64,000 nt of DNA from Amyelois transitella (GCF_032362555.1 NC_083506.1:6433501-6497500), one strand, 5' to 3'. Numbered from the stretch's first letter, positions 9,979 through 23,319 are shown. The notes: generated from the letters alone by a model not told the origin. Made by a program: numbers and translations.

Positions 9979-12456
9979 AGGTAACGTTCTTGATCAAGTT
10001 TGTTTCTGGTTTTATAAAAAACAAAGTATAAAATAATAAATATATTCCAGCCTAAATACGCTTTATCTTGGTTCAAATTTTAAGATCAAATATGAATTAT
10101 TATTTTTATATAAATAAAAGTTATAGTTAGGTGGTACCCACTTAAGTAATTGACTAACACTTATTTTACCTACTAACGTTAAATCTACGTGGCCTTTGAG
10201 TATTAATCATTTCGTCAACCAGCAGTCCCACTACAAATTAGACGTTTCCACCTTTTCCGTGACTCACTGACCAAAACAAACAAGAGCCCAGTCAATTCAA
10301 TTTAAACTCTACTCTGACAACACCAATTTGCCTCCGACTAAATGGCTACCTTTGCTCCGAAAACCATTTGAAACACAACAATAAATCTTCACTGAAATCA
10401 CGGTCTAATTTCGTAAAAGCTCCGTCTCGCTTTGCTAATTAATATGAATGGCATTTGCATCCGGCTTTTTCTCGCGTATACCATTCCAACTATTGTTTTG
10501 TAAGATCCTCACAATTTATTCCCATTTTTATCCGACTGCACTCTGCGAAAGAGGGTTATTGGGATAGAAAGTTGTTTTTCATGGGACCGATGCTAAGTAA
10601 CAAGAAAGAAAATAACAAGATAATAAATATACCTTAACATTTTCGCATTCGTTTTGCTTGATATAAAGACGGTTGAATGAAACTTTGTGAACATTATGGT
10701 AGTCTCTTAAGTCTACCTAAATATTTTGTTACTCAAGCCCACAGTACCAGTGTTCGCCTGTATGGATAACGAATGGCTTCACCTTAAATTTGGGTCACGC
10801 TAGTGCATTTAAACAATAGTAATGTATTAACATCACGTATGACGAAGTTAATCGGCTTTCGTAATGCACGGTCAGCTGCGGCAGGGGATGGTATCTCGTG
10901 CACCCTAGTGTTCCGCCCCGCCCGGCTCGATGCCGATGCACAAATCTAATGGATTTTTTATGTTGCCAGAAAAGAGCCCGAAAATAAACGAGAATGCACC
11001 TTGCCAAGAGGAATAATTCGTGCGTTATCTTATTATTAGATTTGTTCATCATTGCAAACATCGTGATCAAGACTCCGTACCTCTTCAAGAAATTTATTCT
11101 AATTTTTTTGGAAGTAGGTTTTAATTTTGTATGACAGAGAATCTAACAAATCAATAAATAAAGAAAAACTTCCGAAAACATTAATGCAACTTTCGTTTCT
11201 AAATTTCTACCTAGTTGTTTTTGAATACATCTCAAGTTATGACTTTGTTTGTGAAGTGCCTTTGTGTAACCAAGTTCGAGATAAAATGCTCTGGCATTTT
11301 TCAACATCATTTTCATCTACATTCTTTAAATTCTATGGGTTAGTCTGTTTTAAAATTATAGTAGGTACTCATTCAAAATCCGCCAATTAACAGACCACGC
11401 GGTCCGTACCTAACTAAAGTCTAAAATCATAACAACATCGTCGTTATAACGAGTTCACCGGTTACTAATTCCGAAATATCCAGGTGGATGTACTTATTCG
11501 TCTGAAGTGCGTGTTCCTGTAGGTAGAACAGTTATATCTGTTGGAGAGCGGCCGTGTACTCTCATTAAAACTTTCCTCAGGCTTGCACGTGTTTTTAATT
11601 TTTATCGAGAGCACTCGACGTCGCGGGGGCATGCTGCGGCTGCGGGCCCTGCCCCGGAATGCTTTGATTGCGGTAATGACGTCTCTCTGCCCTTCTTCAC
11701 TCTCTACTATCTTCATAATTTTCTTTACGAATTAATGACAGTGTATTTTTTAATTGCATATAGGACTTGACATGTTATTAAGAGAAAGAATGAATCTAAA
11801 TGGTAGTATTTTAGTATGTTTGCAACTTATAAACTCAAAAACTACTGGACTGATTTTCACGAAATTTGGCACAGACATAAAATATACTTTCGGGAGTGAC
11901 ATACGGGAGCGAAGCCACGTAACACACACATTCCTTTTATCGTTACATATGTTCTAGGTAAGAAGGTACATATTCAATAAAAAATTCTCTTGTGCATATA
12001 ACGTAACAGATAAGATTCAAAGACGCACATTTAAGCTTAATTAAATAAAATGCCTCTATCAAATCTATCATCGAAACGGAATGCAAAAATAGCACTGCAA
12101 TAAAAGGCAACCGTTGTATTCGCCGATGCGAATGCGCACGCACATATGCATAAAGGATGCAACCGACAGAGAAGCAACAAATCCGCTTAGGCACGGTCAC
12201 TGATGCCGCCGCCTCGCAGCCTATTGCCGACGCAAACAACTCTAATGGATTTTTCATGTCGATTGAACAAGCCAAGCCTATGGGCGTAATAATCGAATGA
12301 TTCGAAATAGGTACCGGTAGGTATACCTATATATTTATTTTCAGTTTTGATTGCCTAGACGACAATCAATATGTATTCCGTCATCAACTATATTGCGAAG
12401 GACGTAGCTTCGCAATACAGTTAACGGTTTGGTGTATGAAGCACTTATTTTTTAAT
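9979..12456. other. Intergenic with GC-rich islands, no gene seen
   Basis: Mostly AT-rich. Less AT-rich blocks at 10190-10500, 10855-10990, 11560-11690 and 12115-12260 look like conserved non-coding or promoter DNA, but carry no splice-supported frame. The blocks at 10932-10963 and 12224-12259 share an unusual word (see findings). A Helitron-like scrap lies at about 11810-11945. Confidence 0.5.
11810..11945 (+). repeat. Helitron-like repeat scrap
   Basis: Contains CTCAAAAACTACTGGACTGA, TTTCACGAAATTTGGCACAG and then GGGAGCGAAGCC, words typical of small lepidopteran Helitrons and shared in part with 31516-32210. No TC start or CTAG end is preserved. Confidence 0.5.
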
Positions 12457-12861
12457 AATAAGTATATAATTCTTTTTCCTCCTGGTTTTAGTCCCAGTTG
12501 CATCCTCACCACTCTAGAGAGGAGTCTGGGGTATGCCTTTGACCATAGATCGTAAATTGGGTGAGTCAGGTTTTAACACGAAGCGACTTCCATCTGAGCT
12601 CGGCAACCATAGCAGGAGAACCTAAACCGTATTGGATCGATCATGGTTACACATCCAGTTGCCTGAATGTGCAGGTTTCCTCACGATGTTTTCCCTCACC
12701 GTAAGAGTATCGGTAAGTATTGAAACTAATGTACATAACTTCCAAAAAATAGTCATTGGTACCTGGCAGTGGTGGGATTCAAACCTGTGCCTTTCTGCGC
12801 ATCACTCATTCTAAGCGTACACCTTACCCATTCGACCACCGACGTTCTAAATAAGTATATA
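12457..12861 (-). mobile_element. tRNA-derived SINE with target duplication
   Basis: The element at 12469-12849 on the minus strand is flanked by the 12-bp duplication AATAAGTATATA (12457-12468 and 12850-12861). The minus-strand head resembles a tRNA: an A-box-like TGGTCGAATGGG and a B-box-like GGTTTGAATCC spaced as in a tRNA gene, followed by a tRNA-unrelated body. A second copy of the family is at 40968-41297. Confidence 0.88.
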
Positions 12862-13019
12862 TAGTATCCTACTTATTAAAATACAAATGAAACTAAACAT
12901 GATGATTCTCGAGCGTGGCCTTTCAGTATATTAATCATTAGCTTTACATTCATTCATGTTTTTTAATGTAGACATGTGCATTCGTCTACGATTCAGATTT
13001 AAGAGATCTATGTTTGTAA

Positions 13020-13175
13020 ATTGACGTCCGGTGAAATGCTGCAGTGTAGTTTGTTCCGCCACTGCCTCTCACATGCCCTTTGGAAGTGGTAGTAGTTATA
13101 ATTATATTTAAGTGATGTGACGTCAATAAGTGATATCTTGTTTCCAATTTTGAAAATAAATCTATTCTATTCTAA
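13020..13175 (+). repeat. Interspersed repeat, unclassified
   Basis: GAAATGCTGCAGTGTAGTTT followed by GCCCTTTGGAAGTGGTAGTA, then TGACGTCAATAAGTGAT and AAATAAATCT resembles a dispersed lepidopteran repeat end, possibly a LINE 3' tail. Only one copy in the window, so family assignment rests on recollection. Confidence 0.4.
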
Positions 13176-13210
13176 ATAAACTATTTGATTTTCTTATTCT
13201 GAATAGATTT

Positions 13211-13252
13211 TTGGTTCTGTCTGCTGAAAGGGATAAAGACGTGATTATATGT
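13211..13252 (-). repeat. Short RTE-related repeat, tail scrap
   Basis: GGTTCTGTCTGCTGAAAGGG followed by ATAAAGACGTGATTATATG is the 3' tail of the short family in minus orientation; the rest is absent. Confidence 0.6.
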
Positions 13253-14867
13253 AGATATTCAAGTAAAATGAAAATATGTGTGCCTATAACAAAACTTGGC
13301 CAGAGAGAGGCACAAGTAGCAAAAGAAAATTTCTAAAGTCTTATTTGGTGTGCATGCCGTATAATTTTGAAGCCGTCTGACATCCATTAATAATCATTAG
13401 TCTGATATCGCCGGTTTATTGTGGCCGAGGCCGCAGAATACCGCAAATTATGACATTAATTTTATAATTATTATTGTGTCGGCTCAATAGAGACGGGCGC
13501 ACAAAAACATGTAAGCTCCTTCTCATTGTTCAGCACGAAAACAATGAATGATTGTTCGAAACTGGTTGGAAAATGACTTGGGGAAAACTGTCGCTCTCAT
13601 TCAGCCCGGCTCCACCCTTCTGATTTTTTTAGCTTCCTGACAGATATTGTTCACTTGAAATTATAGGATAAAATTTGTTTCAAGCACCTTAATCGATATT
13701 CTGTTTAATTGAATTGGCAATATACCTACTGACAGATAGTGCACAGTTAAAAATATGTACTGGCGGTACGCAGCAGGATTTCTAGGATTTCTTACGGTCG
13801 TACGAAACTACGGGTAAAAGCTAGTGTTAGATAAAAAAATATGATTTATAATTACCATTTTACTGAATCAATAAATATTGATCGAATCATTAATTTTCTG
13901 AATCAAAAGTATTTTCTTACATATTGTAAGGAAAAATAACTCAAACTACAATGTAGCTGACTAGAACTAACTGCCGTCGGCAGTTAGGTACCTGCTTACT
14001 CATTCATGTCCTCAAAGTTTCTGCCTCATGATTACAGCTTGCATTTACAAATCACTGATAAAAAAGAAATAAAGATAACAATTATATTTTCAGCTCAAAT
14101 GAATTCATTCATTGCATCATTTGAGTCTGAAATTTGGCTAACTATGATAAGAAGGTAATATTCTAGTGAACATTGAATGTTTTGCAGTATGTATATTTTA
14201 TAGTTAATTTATAAAATTTTAAAAATAATATTTTAGTTGCATAGTTATTGCAAGAATTTTCTTTTTCATGTTTTCGTTGCATTATTGACTAATGTGGCGA
14301 CATCTTTACGCCATAAGTCACAGCCATATCACTTTGTTTCCATAATAAAGATAAATAAATAAACAATCAATCACAGTAACTATACAACGCGCTGAACCAA
14401 TAGCAGCAAAGAGTCAATGGCAAGATCTCAAATGTTACACGCCACCAGGCCTATCACAGCGTGTATGCTAAATCGCGCAAGCAAATAAGTACATCATAGT
14501 CGGAGCCGCGGTTCCCCAGGCATAACATCAAACCTGGCGGAAGATCTTCCCTTTGTGGCGGTCGAGCCTAAACTATCGCTCCAACTTCCCTAGCTTATCA
14601 TTCTAACGTTTTGATCTTTAATTAGAAAAAGTTTGGTGTTCGTTGAAAATTTTTCACTTTCATTCGAGAACAAGCTTTACTTTTGCACTTTAACTGTTTT
14701 GTGGTGCAGTGCAACATGAGCTGTTAATGCGATAATTGTAGCTTGAGACAAGTGCCGTTTGTAGCCATATCATTTAAACTTGTCCAGGTGAGGTATTGTT
14801 GCTAATATAAGCCTCGTGCATGGGGGTTAGTCCACACCGTCCACCGGCGTATGGGCCGCGAGGTGCC

Positions 14868-17800
14868 ATGTTGACGGCGACGCTGCCGGTGCTCGCCGCG
14901 CTGGCCGTCGTGTCTGGAGCCAAACATAAGCCTGTAAGTCAAATACTTCGAAATATGACAAAAATACTTTTTTCTATAGACATAGTGATTGTTTCTTATA
15001 CAAGTACTTAATTTTAATTAAGTAAAGGAATGGCAACATTATCCTCTTTTAGTCAATGTTAAATATATATATTACCGCTTGCTCAGCTATCTTATCAGCT
15101 AGAATAAGACTTCAATTTCAAAATCATTAGAACCACTTAGTTTTTTTTAAGCTTTCCCTAAATTATTCAAATTTAGAAACACCACTCTCATTCATGTCCC
15201 GAACCCTAGAGAAATATAAAAAATACAGTCACCCCATGATCATTTAGATGTGACTGTGACATGTTGACACCGGCACATCAATTCACGCGACACGTAAGTT
15301 TATGAAATGTTTTAACGCGGAGTTGATGGATGGATGTCGCCGCGGGAAGCACGCGCGCGCGACATTCAAAACTATTGCTCAAAGTCGTTGCTTGCAAATA
15401 CGAAACGCTGTTACTACTCAAACATTTGTTTCCACTATCGCACGATTCGTGTCATTTGTGTGTTTTTTTTTTTTTATTAATATACTTAGAAGTAAAGTAA
15501 TAACGGCTCTTTTTTCGTGGCAATACGTAACACTTTTAAAAGTTTATATACTTTTGATATTTCCTACAGGCAATAGGTACCTAGTTTTCATTATAGAGAC
15601 CTATGATTATAAAAGATTCTCGGGTAAGACGGTCACCATCTTAATCTCAATTCAATTATTTACCCAGTCAGCTGAACGTGGCCTTTAAGTCTCTCCAATA
15701 CTGTTAACTCTGTCAAGCCCGTAACAGATAAAGACTTCATTCTGTTTTACAAATATATGTACTACATGTCGTTGTAAGATGGAAATAGACCAAGCCATTT
15801 AAATTAATATTTAACATTATGATACAAGTTGATGCGCATTGGGTGGGTCCCAATGGAATCACGACTTAATATTTTCTTTGAGAACGTTATCCCGTTTTTA
15901 ATATTAAAACGACTTATTTTCCCTACGGTGCTCACAAAGGTAGCGCGTGTAGATCAAGAGACAGGCGCAGTAGTAACTGAATAGTAATGATCTTACACAG
16001 CCTACATAAATAAAATATTAAAGAAGTATTTCGTGTCATATTTTCTCAAAAATCTTTTATGTACATAAAACAATAAAATTAATTTGAACAATGGATGTAA
16101 GTTACATTATTATGAAACAGTGCATAGTATGAAACTGTAATTACTATTCGTTGCACTACTGTATCCCACCATATTACTGAGGATGCATGTCGCCTTAATA
16201 CGAGTATGTAAGAACGTACCTAATAGCTTGTAGTAATGTAACTCAGAAACGACATTGTGACTTTCCGCTTTTACTGACTCGTAACAACGTAATAAACCAC
16301 TTTTCCTTTCCTACGAATATTTCAGATCAAAGAGGTATCTGCGTATTGATGTTAGCTATATACTGTTGTTTATTTCCAGGTTTTTAGTGAAGAAATCAAA
16401 GAAATAATCCAGCATGTTCACAACGAGTGCGTCGCCAAGACCGGGGTCGCCGAGGGTGAGTTCACGTCACAAGAAACATTTTATTTTCTCTTTGTAAACG
16501 TATTTGGAAACAATCGCGGTGGCTTAGCTGACACTACTTTTTATACATAGCTACTTTTTAGAAGTAACTAACTTTAATGCGAAAATTTTACTTTTTTTTG
16601 AACTGAATTGGCGGAACAAATTATCTCTCATGTTAAAGGGATTTTTTTTGTAAAGAGATAAAGAGATGAGACGAAGGCTGTGGTAAATACTTGTATAGTT
16701 TTGGTGGTCCTCCAAATAGAATCGGTCATCTACTTGTTTGCTTATAATTATAGAAAATTGGTTAATATTCTCTGAAAATTTTGACCGATTATTCCATAAT
16801 TGTAAATTTGTTTCAACATGCATTAAGGTTTTTAATGTTTTATTGTTTTCAGAGGACATAACGAATTGCGAAAACGGCATATTTAAAGAAGACGTGAAAT
16901 TGAAGTGCTATATGTTTTGCCTACTGGAAGAAGCGAGCCTCGTGAGTGATCCATCCTTTGTTTATTTATCTCTTCATCTCAGCCGAAGCTAGCGAAATAA
17001 GATACAAACATGAATCTAATTTATTTTTAATACAGTTTGTTTATTTTGCATACAAAGTGTTGCAGCTGAAAACAGTACCCAAATATATTCTTTTAACGGA
17101 ATTTTATTATTAAGTTCTATTATTTTGTCATTTGGTTAAGACTGCTTAACTGAAAATATTTTTTACACTTTCAACGTCTTTTGTGCGTGTTCCCAAGAAT
17201 GAATATTTTTTAAGAATATTTGTCAATAATATAATAATTTAAGACTAATAGTAGTAGTAATACCTTTATTTAATAATTAACTAGTTAATGTTTTTTCACA
17301 GGTTGATGACGATGACGCCGTAGATTATGACATGTTAGTCAGTCTTATTCCAGAGGAGTATTCTGAAAGGGCGTCCAAAATGATATTTGGTTGCAAACAT
17401 CTAGGTAATACAAAACTATACAAATTTCTTTAATGCCTATAAAAATAGATAGGATGTATGTAGTAGAAACATATATTATGAATATGTTGAGCAAAGGCGG
17501 TTTTATCGCTAAGCAATCTCTTCCAGCCAACCTTTGGGTAGTGAAAGGTAAAACATGGAACTGGGTGGGCCTAACCTACCTAACAGATATAAGTGTATCT
17601 TCCGGTCAAGAATAATTTTGCTCGACTTGTCGGGGTCACTGCCGTATAATGTTTTAAAACATATATGACATTTCATATTTCTATCATCATTGATCATTTA
17701 TTAATTTTATACGTTTGCTATTATTTACGGTTGCATTTTTATTCTTTCCTTAAACTTTTATTATTGCTGTTCTAGATACCAACGATAAGGATAAATGCCA

Positions 17801-18314
17801 GAGAGCATTTGATGTCCATAAATGTTCTTACGACAAAGATCCTGATGTAAGTTTTAAATATTACTAGTTTAGGTTCATGTGCGTATATATAGTCACGTCT
17901 ATATCCCTTGCGGGGTAGACAGAGCCAAAGACTTGGAGAGACTGATAGGCCACGTGCAGCTGTTTGGCTTTATGACAGAATTGACTTCCAGTAATGACAG
18001 GTTGCTAGCGCATCGCCTTAAAGAATCATCCAAAATTTATAAACCTATCCCTTATGAAATCCAAAGGAAAGAGTTGGAGTGGTCCTATGTATTTTCTTTT
18101 GGCGCCGGGTGCCACCCCAAGGCACACGTTTAGGTTTGGGTTCACATTTGATCTATGTTACGAATTTCGAGAAACTTTTTTAAGTCTGTCATAACTTTTT
18201 GATGCTCAACTCATTGAAATCCGTTTAATGGTTTCAGCCATGCGTTTCAGGTCTTTTTTGTCTTTAGAATTTTAAAACGTTATTTTCTTGTTTCAGTTCT
18301 ACTTTTTGTTCTAA
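14868..18314 (+). CDS. Classical odorant-binding protein (complete, six exons)
   Basis: Secreted carrier of small hydrophobic odorants, usually in sensillum lymph. Exons 14868-14933, 16380-16455, 16853-16941, 17302-17404, 17776-17846 and 18297-18314 join in frame (phases 0,1,0,1,0) to 140 residues. Residues 1-18 form a signal peptide (MLTATLPVLAALAVVSGA). The six cysteines are at 39, 66, 70, 108, 119 and 128: spacing 26-3-37-10-8, the classical OBP pattern with C2-X3-C3 and C5-X8-C6. A seventh cysteine is at 53 (TNCENG). An in-frame ATG 48 bp upstream (14820) would add 16 residues ahead of the signal peptide, so 14868 is preferred. The last exon codes only five residues (FYFLF) and is the least certain part. 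Not assigned to a named OBP subgroup. Confidence 0.92.
14934..16379. other. OBP intron 1
   Basis: A 1.4-kb intron. It holds a short-repeat tail fragment at about 15668-15745 (GCTGAACGTGGCCTTTAAGT, then CTCTGTCAAGCCCGTAACAG) and otherwise unique AT-rich DNA. Confidence 0.55.
17867..18136 (+). mobile_element. Short RTE-related repeat in OBP intron 5
   Basis: Near full-length copy at 17876-18127, tail first. Flanked by the 9-bp duplication GTTTAGGTT (17867-17875 and 18128-18136). Its head (GCGCCGGGTGCCACCCCAAG) is more diverged than in 7365-7618, so it is older. It begins only 20 bp after the exon-5 donor. Confidence 0.85.
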
Positions 18315-19189
18315 GGCGCTACTTAAGATTCGGGAGAAGATAATAATTTTAAGTTAATAACAACATATTTTTGAAGCAAAAACATCTTTAATTTTTTTTC
18401 TATCGTGGATTTAATTGATTCAATGCACGAATTAGTACGTCAAACGTAAAAAAGGGGCAAATGTACCGCCCGCATTGAAATACTAATGTCTTGATACTTT
18501 GGGTGGGTTGCGCCATAACATTAACAAGTAGCTTAGAAGAAATTGCAGGCATAATATTTTTCTATTCATAAAACATGACACAAGGGGCAACTAAAAGTTG
18601 AATTATTAAAAGGTCATTAACTTATGACTTTTTTAAGTTGAATTTTAACATCTTGCATTGAGAATATATGTGAAAATAAAAAAAAAATTCTTCAGTTTGT
18701 TAAAATATTTAGGTAAGTACTCCTAAATAAAGACGTAATTTTGCGTTAGCCGCAGGCCCTCAGCTCGTCTATTTTTTTATGAAATCTCGCTCAAATTTAT
18801 TCAGATCTTGAAAGAAGTATAATGCTGGGGAATTAATTTGCTTCACGAGAAATAATTTGTTCGAGGAAAATAAATGAGTTCGAATCTTGTAAAACGTGTA
18901 ATTGTGATCTTTAGTAAAATTAAATTCAAAGGAACTCTCATTCCAAGTAGACGTTTTTAAAATCGTGTTTCCGGATGAACCGCTTAGCGCGAATGTTTGT
19001 TTTGACCGTCAAAGGTTATGAAATTTATTATTTGTTGGGATTTTTCCTTAACTGGGGCTTGAAAATTGGCTGTTTTATAAGTATTACAGAAGAGTAAACA
19101 ATTATATAAGGAGTTTATAATTTTTTTCTTTAAATCAGCCGAATATATTTTCAAAAAATACATTGAATATATTTTCAAAAAAATAATTT
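18315..19189. other. Downstream of OBP, no gene seen
   Basis: AT-rich sequence containing the OBP 3' untranslated region; no strong AATAAA was found close to the stop. Nothing else is supported. Confidence 0.5.
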
Positions 19190-19570
19190 ATAACGATATA
19201 AAAATAGTAGCCGAGCATGAAATTAAAAAAAAGTCTGTTTGTATATTTGTTTGTACACGCTAATCACCGGAACTACTGAACTGATTTAAATGAAACTTTT
19301 TTGTTGTATAGCTTTTATGCCTGGCCAACATATAGGGTATAATTTATTTTTTAATTTGGAACAGCTGATGTGGAACCATAAAAGCCCAGCTAAACTATAT
19401 GAAATATCGAAAAGACGGCATAACAAAAGATATTCAACCAGATGAGTATTTTCTGTTGGCGTATACAAATCGAAGAACTGGAACATCTGATGCAGAACCA
19501 TTATTGATCTGCTAAATCATCCGAATTATGGAAAAGAGGTCTTAACAAAGTTTGTTCAATCAACAATCAA
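19190..19570 (+). repeat. Dispersed Helitron-like repeat, copy 1
   Basis: Matches the reverse complement of about 25010-25540 over most of its length: AAGTCTGTTTGTATATTTGT, CTACTGAACTGATTTAAATG, TTGTTGTATAGCTTTTATGC, GGGTATAATTTATTTTTTAA. Internally a module of roughly 120 bp starting GGAACA(G/T)CTGATG recurs with divergence. The wording is typical of small lepidopteran Helitrons, but neither terminus is clear. Confidence 0.7.
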
Positions 19571-21420
19571 ATACAATATAAATTATATATATGTATAAAA
19601 ACTTTGAAACCGAGCGTCTATGGTAAATAGAATAAGAAAACTTAATGTTGTAGCAAGTGAACTTACAAACCTCAATTACAATAAAAGAGCACGTTATTTA
19701 ACAGCAAAACGACATTCAAAAGACGGAAAAACCGAGGGTCGGAACATCTGCACATAAAGAGGCAATTTGGAGATTGCCGGGGGCGGGCAACCACCACGGA
19801 GAATTGTACTCAAATGTATTCAAAATTAAAAAAACGAGCAAAATATTGCGAAGGAATTCATTGCGGTAAAATAAACAGCAGTGGCTTGTTACCGTGGACG
19901 GCGGAGCATTCGTGGTTGGGACCTTAACTGCAGTGCTGAGACGATGTGGAGTCAAATATTCCAGTTTTAAGGAAAAAAATTACTTCGGATTTCGTCTTGA
20001 GCTTCGAGAGCCGACGGAAATTCGCAAAAAGCCAATTAAGTTTGTCATATCCATTTCGAAAATTTTTTGTAAAGATTATTGAAATCTCTTTTTCATTCAC
20101 GTTTCTTGTTATGGAATTGGATATTTATTATAGACCTTATTGTATGATAACTGCTTATCATACATTAAATACATAACAAATAATTTAATTTATTTAATTT
20201 AAAGTAATATTTTAGATTCCAGGTATTTATCCAAAACCTTACAAAAACTGACAAAGATTGCATGTCTGTTTACATTACCTATTTTACGCAGGTGTTTATT
20301 TCAAACTTAACTAAAAACTCAAGACAGAGTTATATCAACCACTGGATTTTGTTTCATAATCTTTGAAATCGCATCGTTTCTATACTACTTAGAACCAATC
20401 AGTTAAAAGTGATAAAAAAATTACCAATCGTATCATGCGCATGGGGTCTAATTTCTATAACCCAGTACCTACTAGCTGTAAAATCCCGCCGCGCCGGCAG
20501 CCGGTACCGGATATCGCAATTTGGCGCCGGACTGCGGTAATGACGGCGGTGGGTGCTGTCTACGTGGCCTTTGTTGATGATCATCTACATTATTATATTA
20601 CCAGTTATTTCATTCATAGAATGTTGGATGAGATCATATTCATGAATTATATTGCGGGTACGCAAAACGAAGGACCTAATCTGAATTTATGTCAAATTTG
20701 AGTCCATTTCTTTAGGTGCTGAAAAATGGTGAACAATCCTAATGTGAGTTTCTGTTGAAAAATAAATTTCTTAGACAGTAGCAAAACTAATTACTTATAA
20801 TCTGTTATTTAATTTTGCTTTTTCTTGTCATAGTTAGTAATTAATTGTAAAATGTATTTTTCAACAAACAGATGTGTCAACATTGTTAACCTTTATATAA
20901 GTACCTACCTAACTAAAGAAATATACTATAGTTGTATTGTATTTAGACATTTCATGACATTTTAATAAAATATAAACGAGATTAATAATTCCGACTCGTC
21001 ATGCTGCCTGATAAACTGTATTATGTGCCTCTAATGTGTTTTTCCTTACTGCAAATACTTACAACATCCAGATCCTAACATCTACATGACAGAACAACAT
21101 CAAAGTACATTGCTAGTTAACTTTTTACCAATACGGTGTTTTGCATGTGTGCCATAATTTATATGATAATACGGCCGGCCACTACGGAAGTTGTCCGGGG
21201 ACCCTGCGGTCACCGGTTTTCCTTTAATTATTCCACTACGTCCCCATTCTGAATATTAATACCGTCACCCTTAATTGTGAAGTGATTTGATAATCACAAA
21301 TTATTTGATTTAGTTTTAAGAAGATTATATCTATTTTGATTCCTTAAAATTTATTTTAAACTTCTATGTTGGTAGTGAATAATTGGATATTTGCTTATAT
21401 TAAACAAATACCTTGATTAA

Positions 21421-21533
21421 AATGGGGACGTCTTGGAAATCAAGTACGAGCTCGCGGGAATAAGATGAATGTGGATCAAGCGAAAGAAGTGTGCAGGGAA
21501 CTCTTTCCGGGAAAGAGGCGAGATTTTATGAAT
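21421..21533 (+). repeat. RTE LINE 3' tail scrap
   Basis: GGGGACGTCTTGGAAATCAA, then AAGATGAATGTGGATCAAGC and CTTTCCGGGAAAGAGGCGAG match the C-terminal coding end and tail of the RTE family at 1677-4073, with internal deletions. Confidence 0.7.
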
Positions 21534-22139
21534 ATTTGTTATATTAATATAATCGTCAAGTTTCTTCTGAAAGTCAGTTACCTTATGACATCACTTTATT
21601 CCTGTCAAATAGAATGACCTACGTATTCAGTAATACGAAACGATTTATGAGTATTGTTGCGGTGCGGGGATGTTAGTGAAACAAACCAATTATCCAAATA
21701 AATTGAGTTAGCCCCCACGGGCTACCCCCACGTCATAGTTCCCTTCAAAGGAAGCGTGTTATGCTCCTTCGGAAAGGTGTTTGTTTCGGAGGCGCGCCGC
21801 TAAATGAATATTGATGACTTCATGGCCCGGAGATGATTCGCTGAAAAATTAGCTTCTTTTCATCGTTTTATTGCCCCGCATCGTTTGGGAAGTGAGAATG
21901 ATGAAGACTAATATTATCGTTAATTTTGCTTAGTAACGGTAAATATGGATTTATATTTTGGCATTTGATTATGAACATATTTCACTTTGATGGGTACGAA
22001 TATTCAGATTAATATTTACACCTATTTAAAAGGAAAAGGTAGTATTTGCGTCTATCAGGCCTAAGCATTACGCAAATAAAAATGGGAGTCATGGAGTGTT
22101 GCGTTACCTACATATTTATTTTAAAAGATTGTAAGACGT

Positions 22140-22271
22140 GTGTTAGTAAGACTTTCACGCAAAACCTACAAGATTGATTTTGATACTGGTAGAATACAAC
22201 TTAAAATAACAAAATAAGTACTTTTTATCCCAAAATTCCCACGCAAGTGAACCCCCACGGCGCAGCTAGTA
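22140..22271 (+). repeat. Helitron 3' end scrap
   Basis: TTTTATCCCAAAATTCCCAC followed by ACCCCCACGGCGCAGCTAGT ends in CTAG at about 22271 followed by T, as Helitrons do. The 5' end is not identified. Confidence 0.5.
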
Positions 22272-23319
22272 GTTCATAAAAATAATATTAAGTAGTAAAT
22301 CATAACTTCTACTATATAGTTGCCATTTGATTGCGGACGTGCGTCATCTTGGCTGGCTTTCTGACCGGAAGACACAATTTATATGCAAATTCAACACAAG
22401 ACAAGCCACTGATGTTGCCGGGTGCCTCGGCCCGCCCACCGATGCATACGCCTTCTCTTTATCACTTCTGAAATTACTTTTGTGAGGGAAAGTTCCTCAT
22501 CTAAATATATGAAAGAGGTCACTGACTGACATATCAACGCACAGTCTAATAAACAGCCTGCTTTTTAATAAATGTATGCTCGAGGAGAGAATTTTCCGAA
22601 ATTCCCGCGGTAATTTTAGTTACACGTGAGGTTAGATAAATAATATAGAAATATATTTTATTGTTTACAGGTGATTTACATATAACAAGCTTTCATCCGC
22701 AGTTCTCCCGGCGTTTAATTAAACTTCCAAAATCAAAAAGGTTTTTACTGTTCCTATGGGAATTTCATGACCAAGTCTATAAATTCATAGCAATTTTTAT
22801 CAAAATCAGTGAAGCTGTAAAAGTGAGAACATTAGAATGATGTTTATAAAATATTGTGAGTGAATGGAACATAATATATTAAAGCAAATCAAATACAACG
22901 TAATTACACGTGGCCAATTTTAATTTTACTTTAGTTACGAAACCCTGCATTAAAGTAGACTTTTGAAATAGAAAAATCCATTTGTTACTTTAAATAAGCA
23001 ATGATATTTCTTTTCCTCGCTCTCAGAAGGAACAGCAAATGATATCCTGAGCCAACAATTAGCCCGCGGCAAGGCGTTTGCTGTTTAAATTATTATTTTT
23101 CTGAACCCCTCCCAACAGACGAAAAAATATTTATATTTAAAGTTTACTTTAAAAGGTTTATTTATACTATGAAACGGATAAAAGTTCTTTAAAAATGAAT
23201 GATGCTAAGCTAGATGAAGAATGATTATATGAAAATATATCGTCTCCAGCGGGCGTTTATAAACAAATAAAATTAAACTCCTTTTTAAGCAAATTCTTTA
23301 ACGATTGATTAGAATAGGA

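Larger units (their letters stand above)
12862..14867. other. Upstream region of the odorant-binding protein gene
   Basis: No gene seen. An interspersed repeat seems present at about 13020-13175, with CTGCAGTGTAGTTTGTTCCG, GTGACGTCAATAAGTGATAT and an AATAAA-rich end. A short-repeat tail scrap lies at 13211-13252 and a CTAG-ending Helitron-like scrap ends near 13815. The last 500 bp is the likely promoter and 5' leader, with no clear TATA box. Confidence 0.5.
19571..23319. other. Intergenic, GC-rich islands and repeat scraps
   Basis: No gene seen. GC-richer blocks at 19730-19800, 20480-20560, 21170-21240, 21710-21830 and 22330-22450 stand out from AT-rich DNA; the last holds ATGCAAAT, a POU-type octamer, at about 22383. 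An RTE tail scrap lies at 21421-21533. Helitron-like scraps lie at about 22140-22271 (ending GCGCAGCTAGT) and 22690-22840. Confidence 0.5.

Noticed and set aside
14820..14867. Upstream in-frame ATG for the OBP
   Set aside because: It would place 16 polar residues before the signal peptide; 14868 has a better context (GCC before ATG) and gives a normal 140-residue preprotein.
18251..18320. Alternative OBP last exon after CGTTTCAG at 18250
   Set aside because: It would add an unusual basic tail, whereas the 18297 acceptor ends the protein at a normal OBP length.
20435..20701. 88-codon plus-strand frame
   Set aside because: No domain, no splice context, composition shifts from GC-rich to AT-rich inside the frame; likely chance over a GC-rich island.
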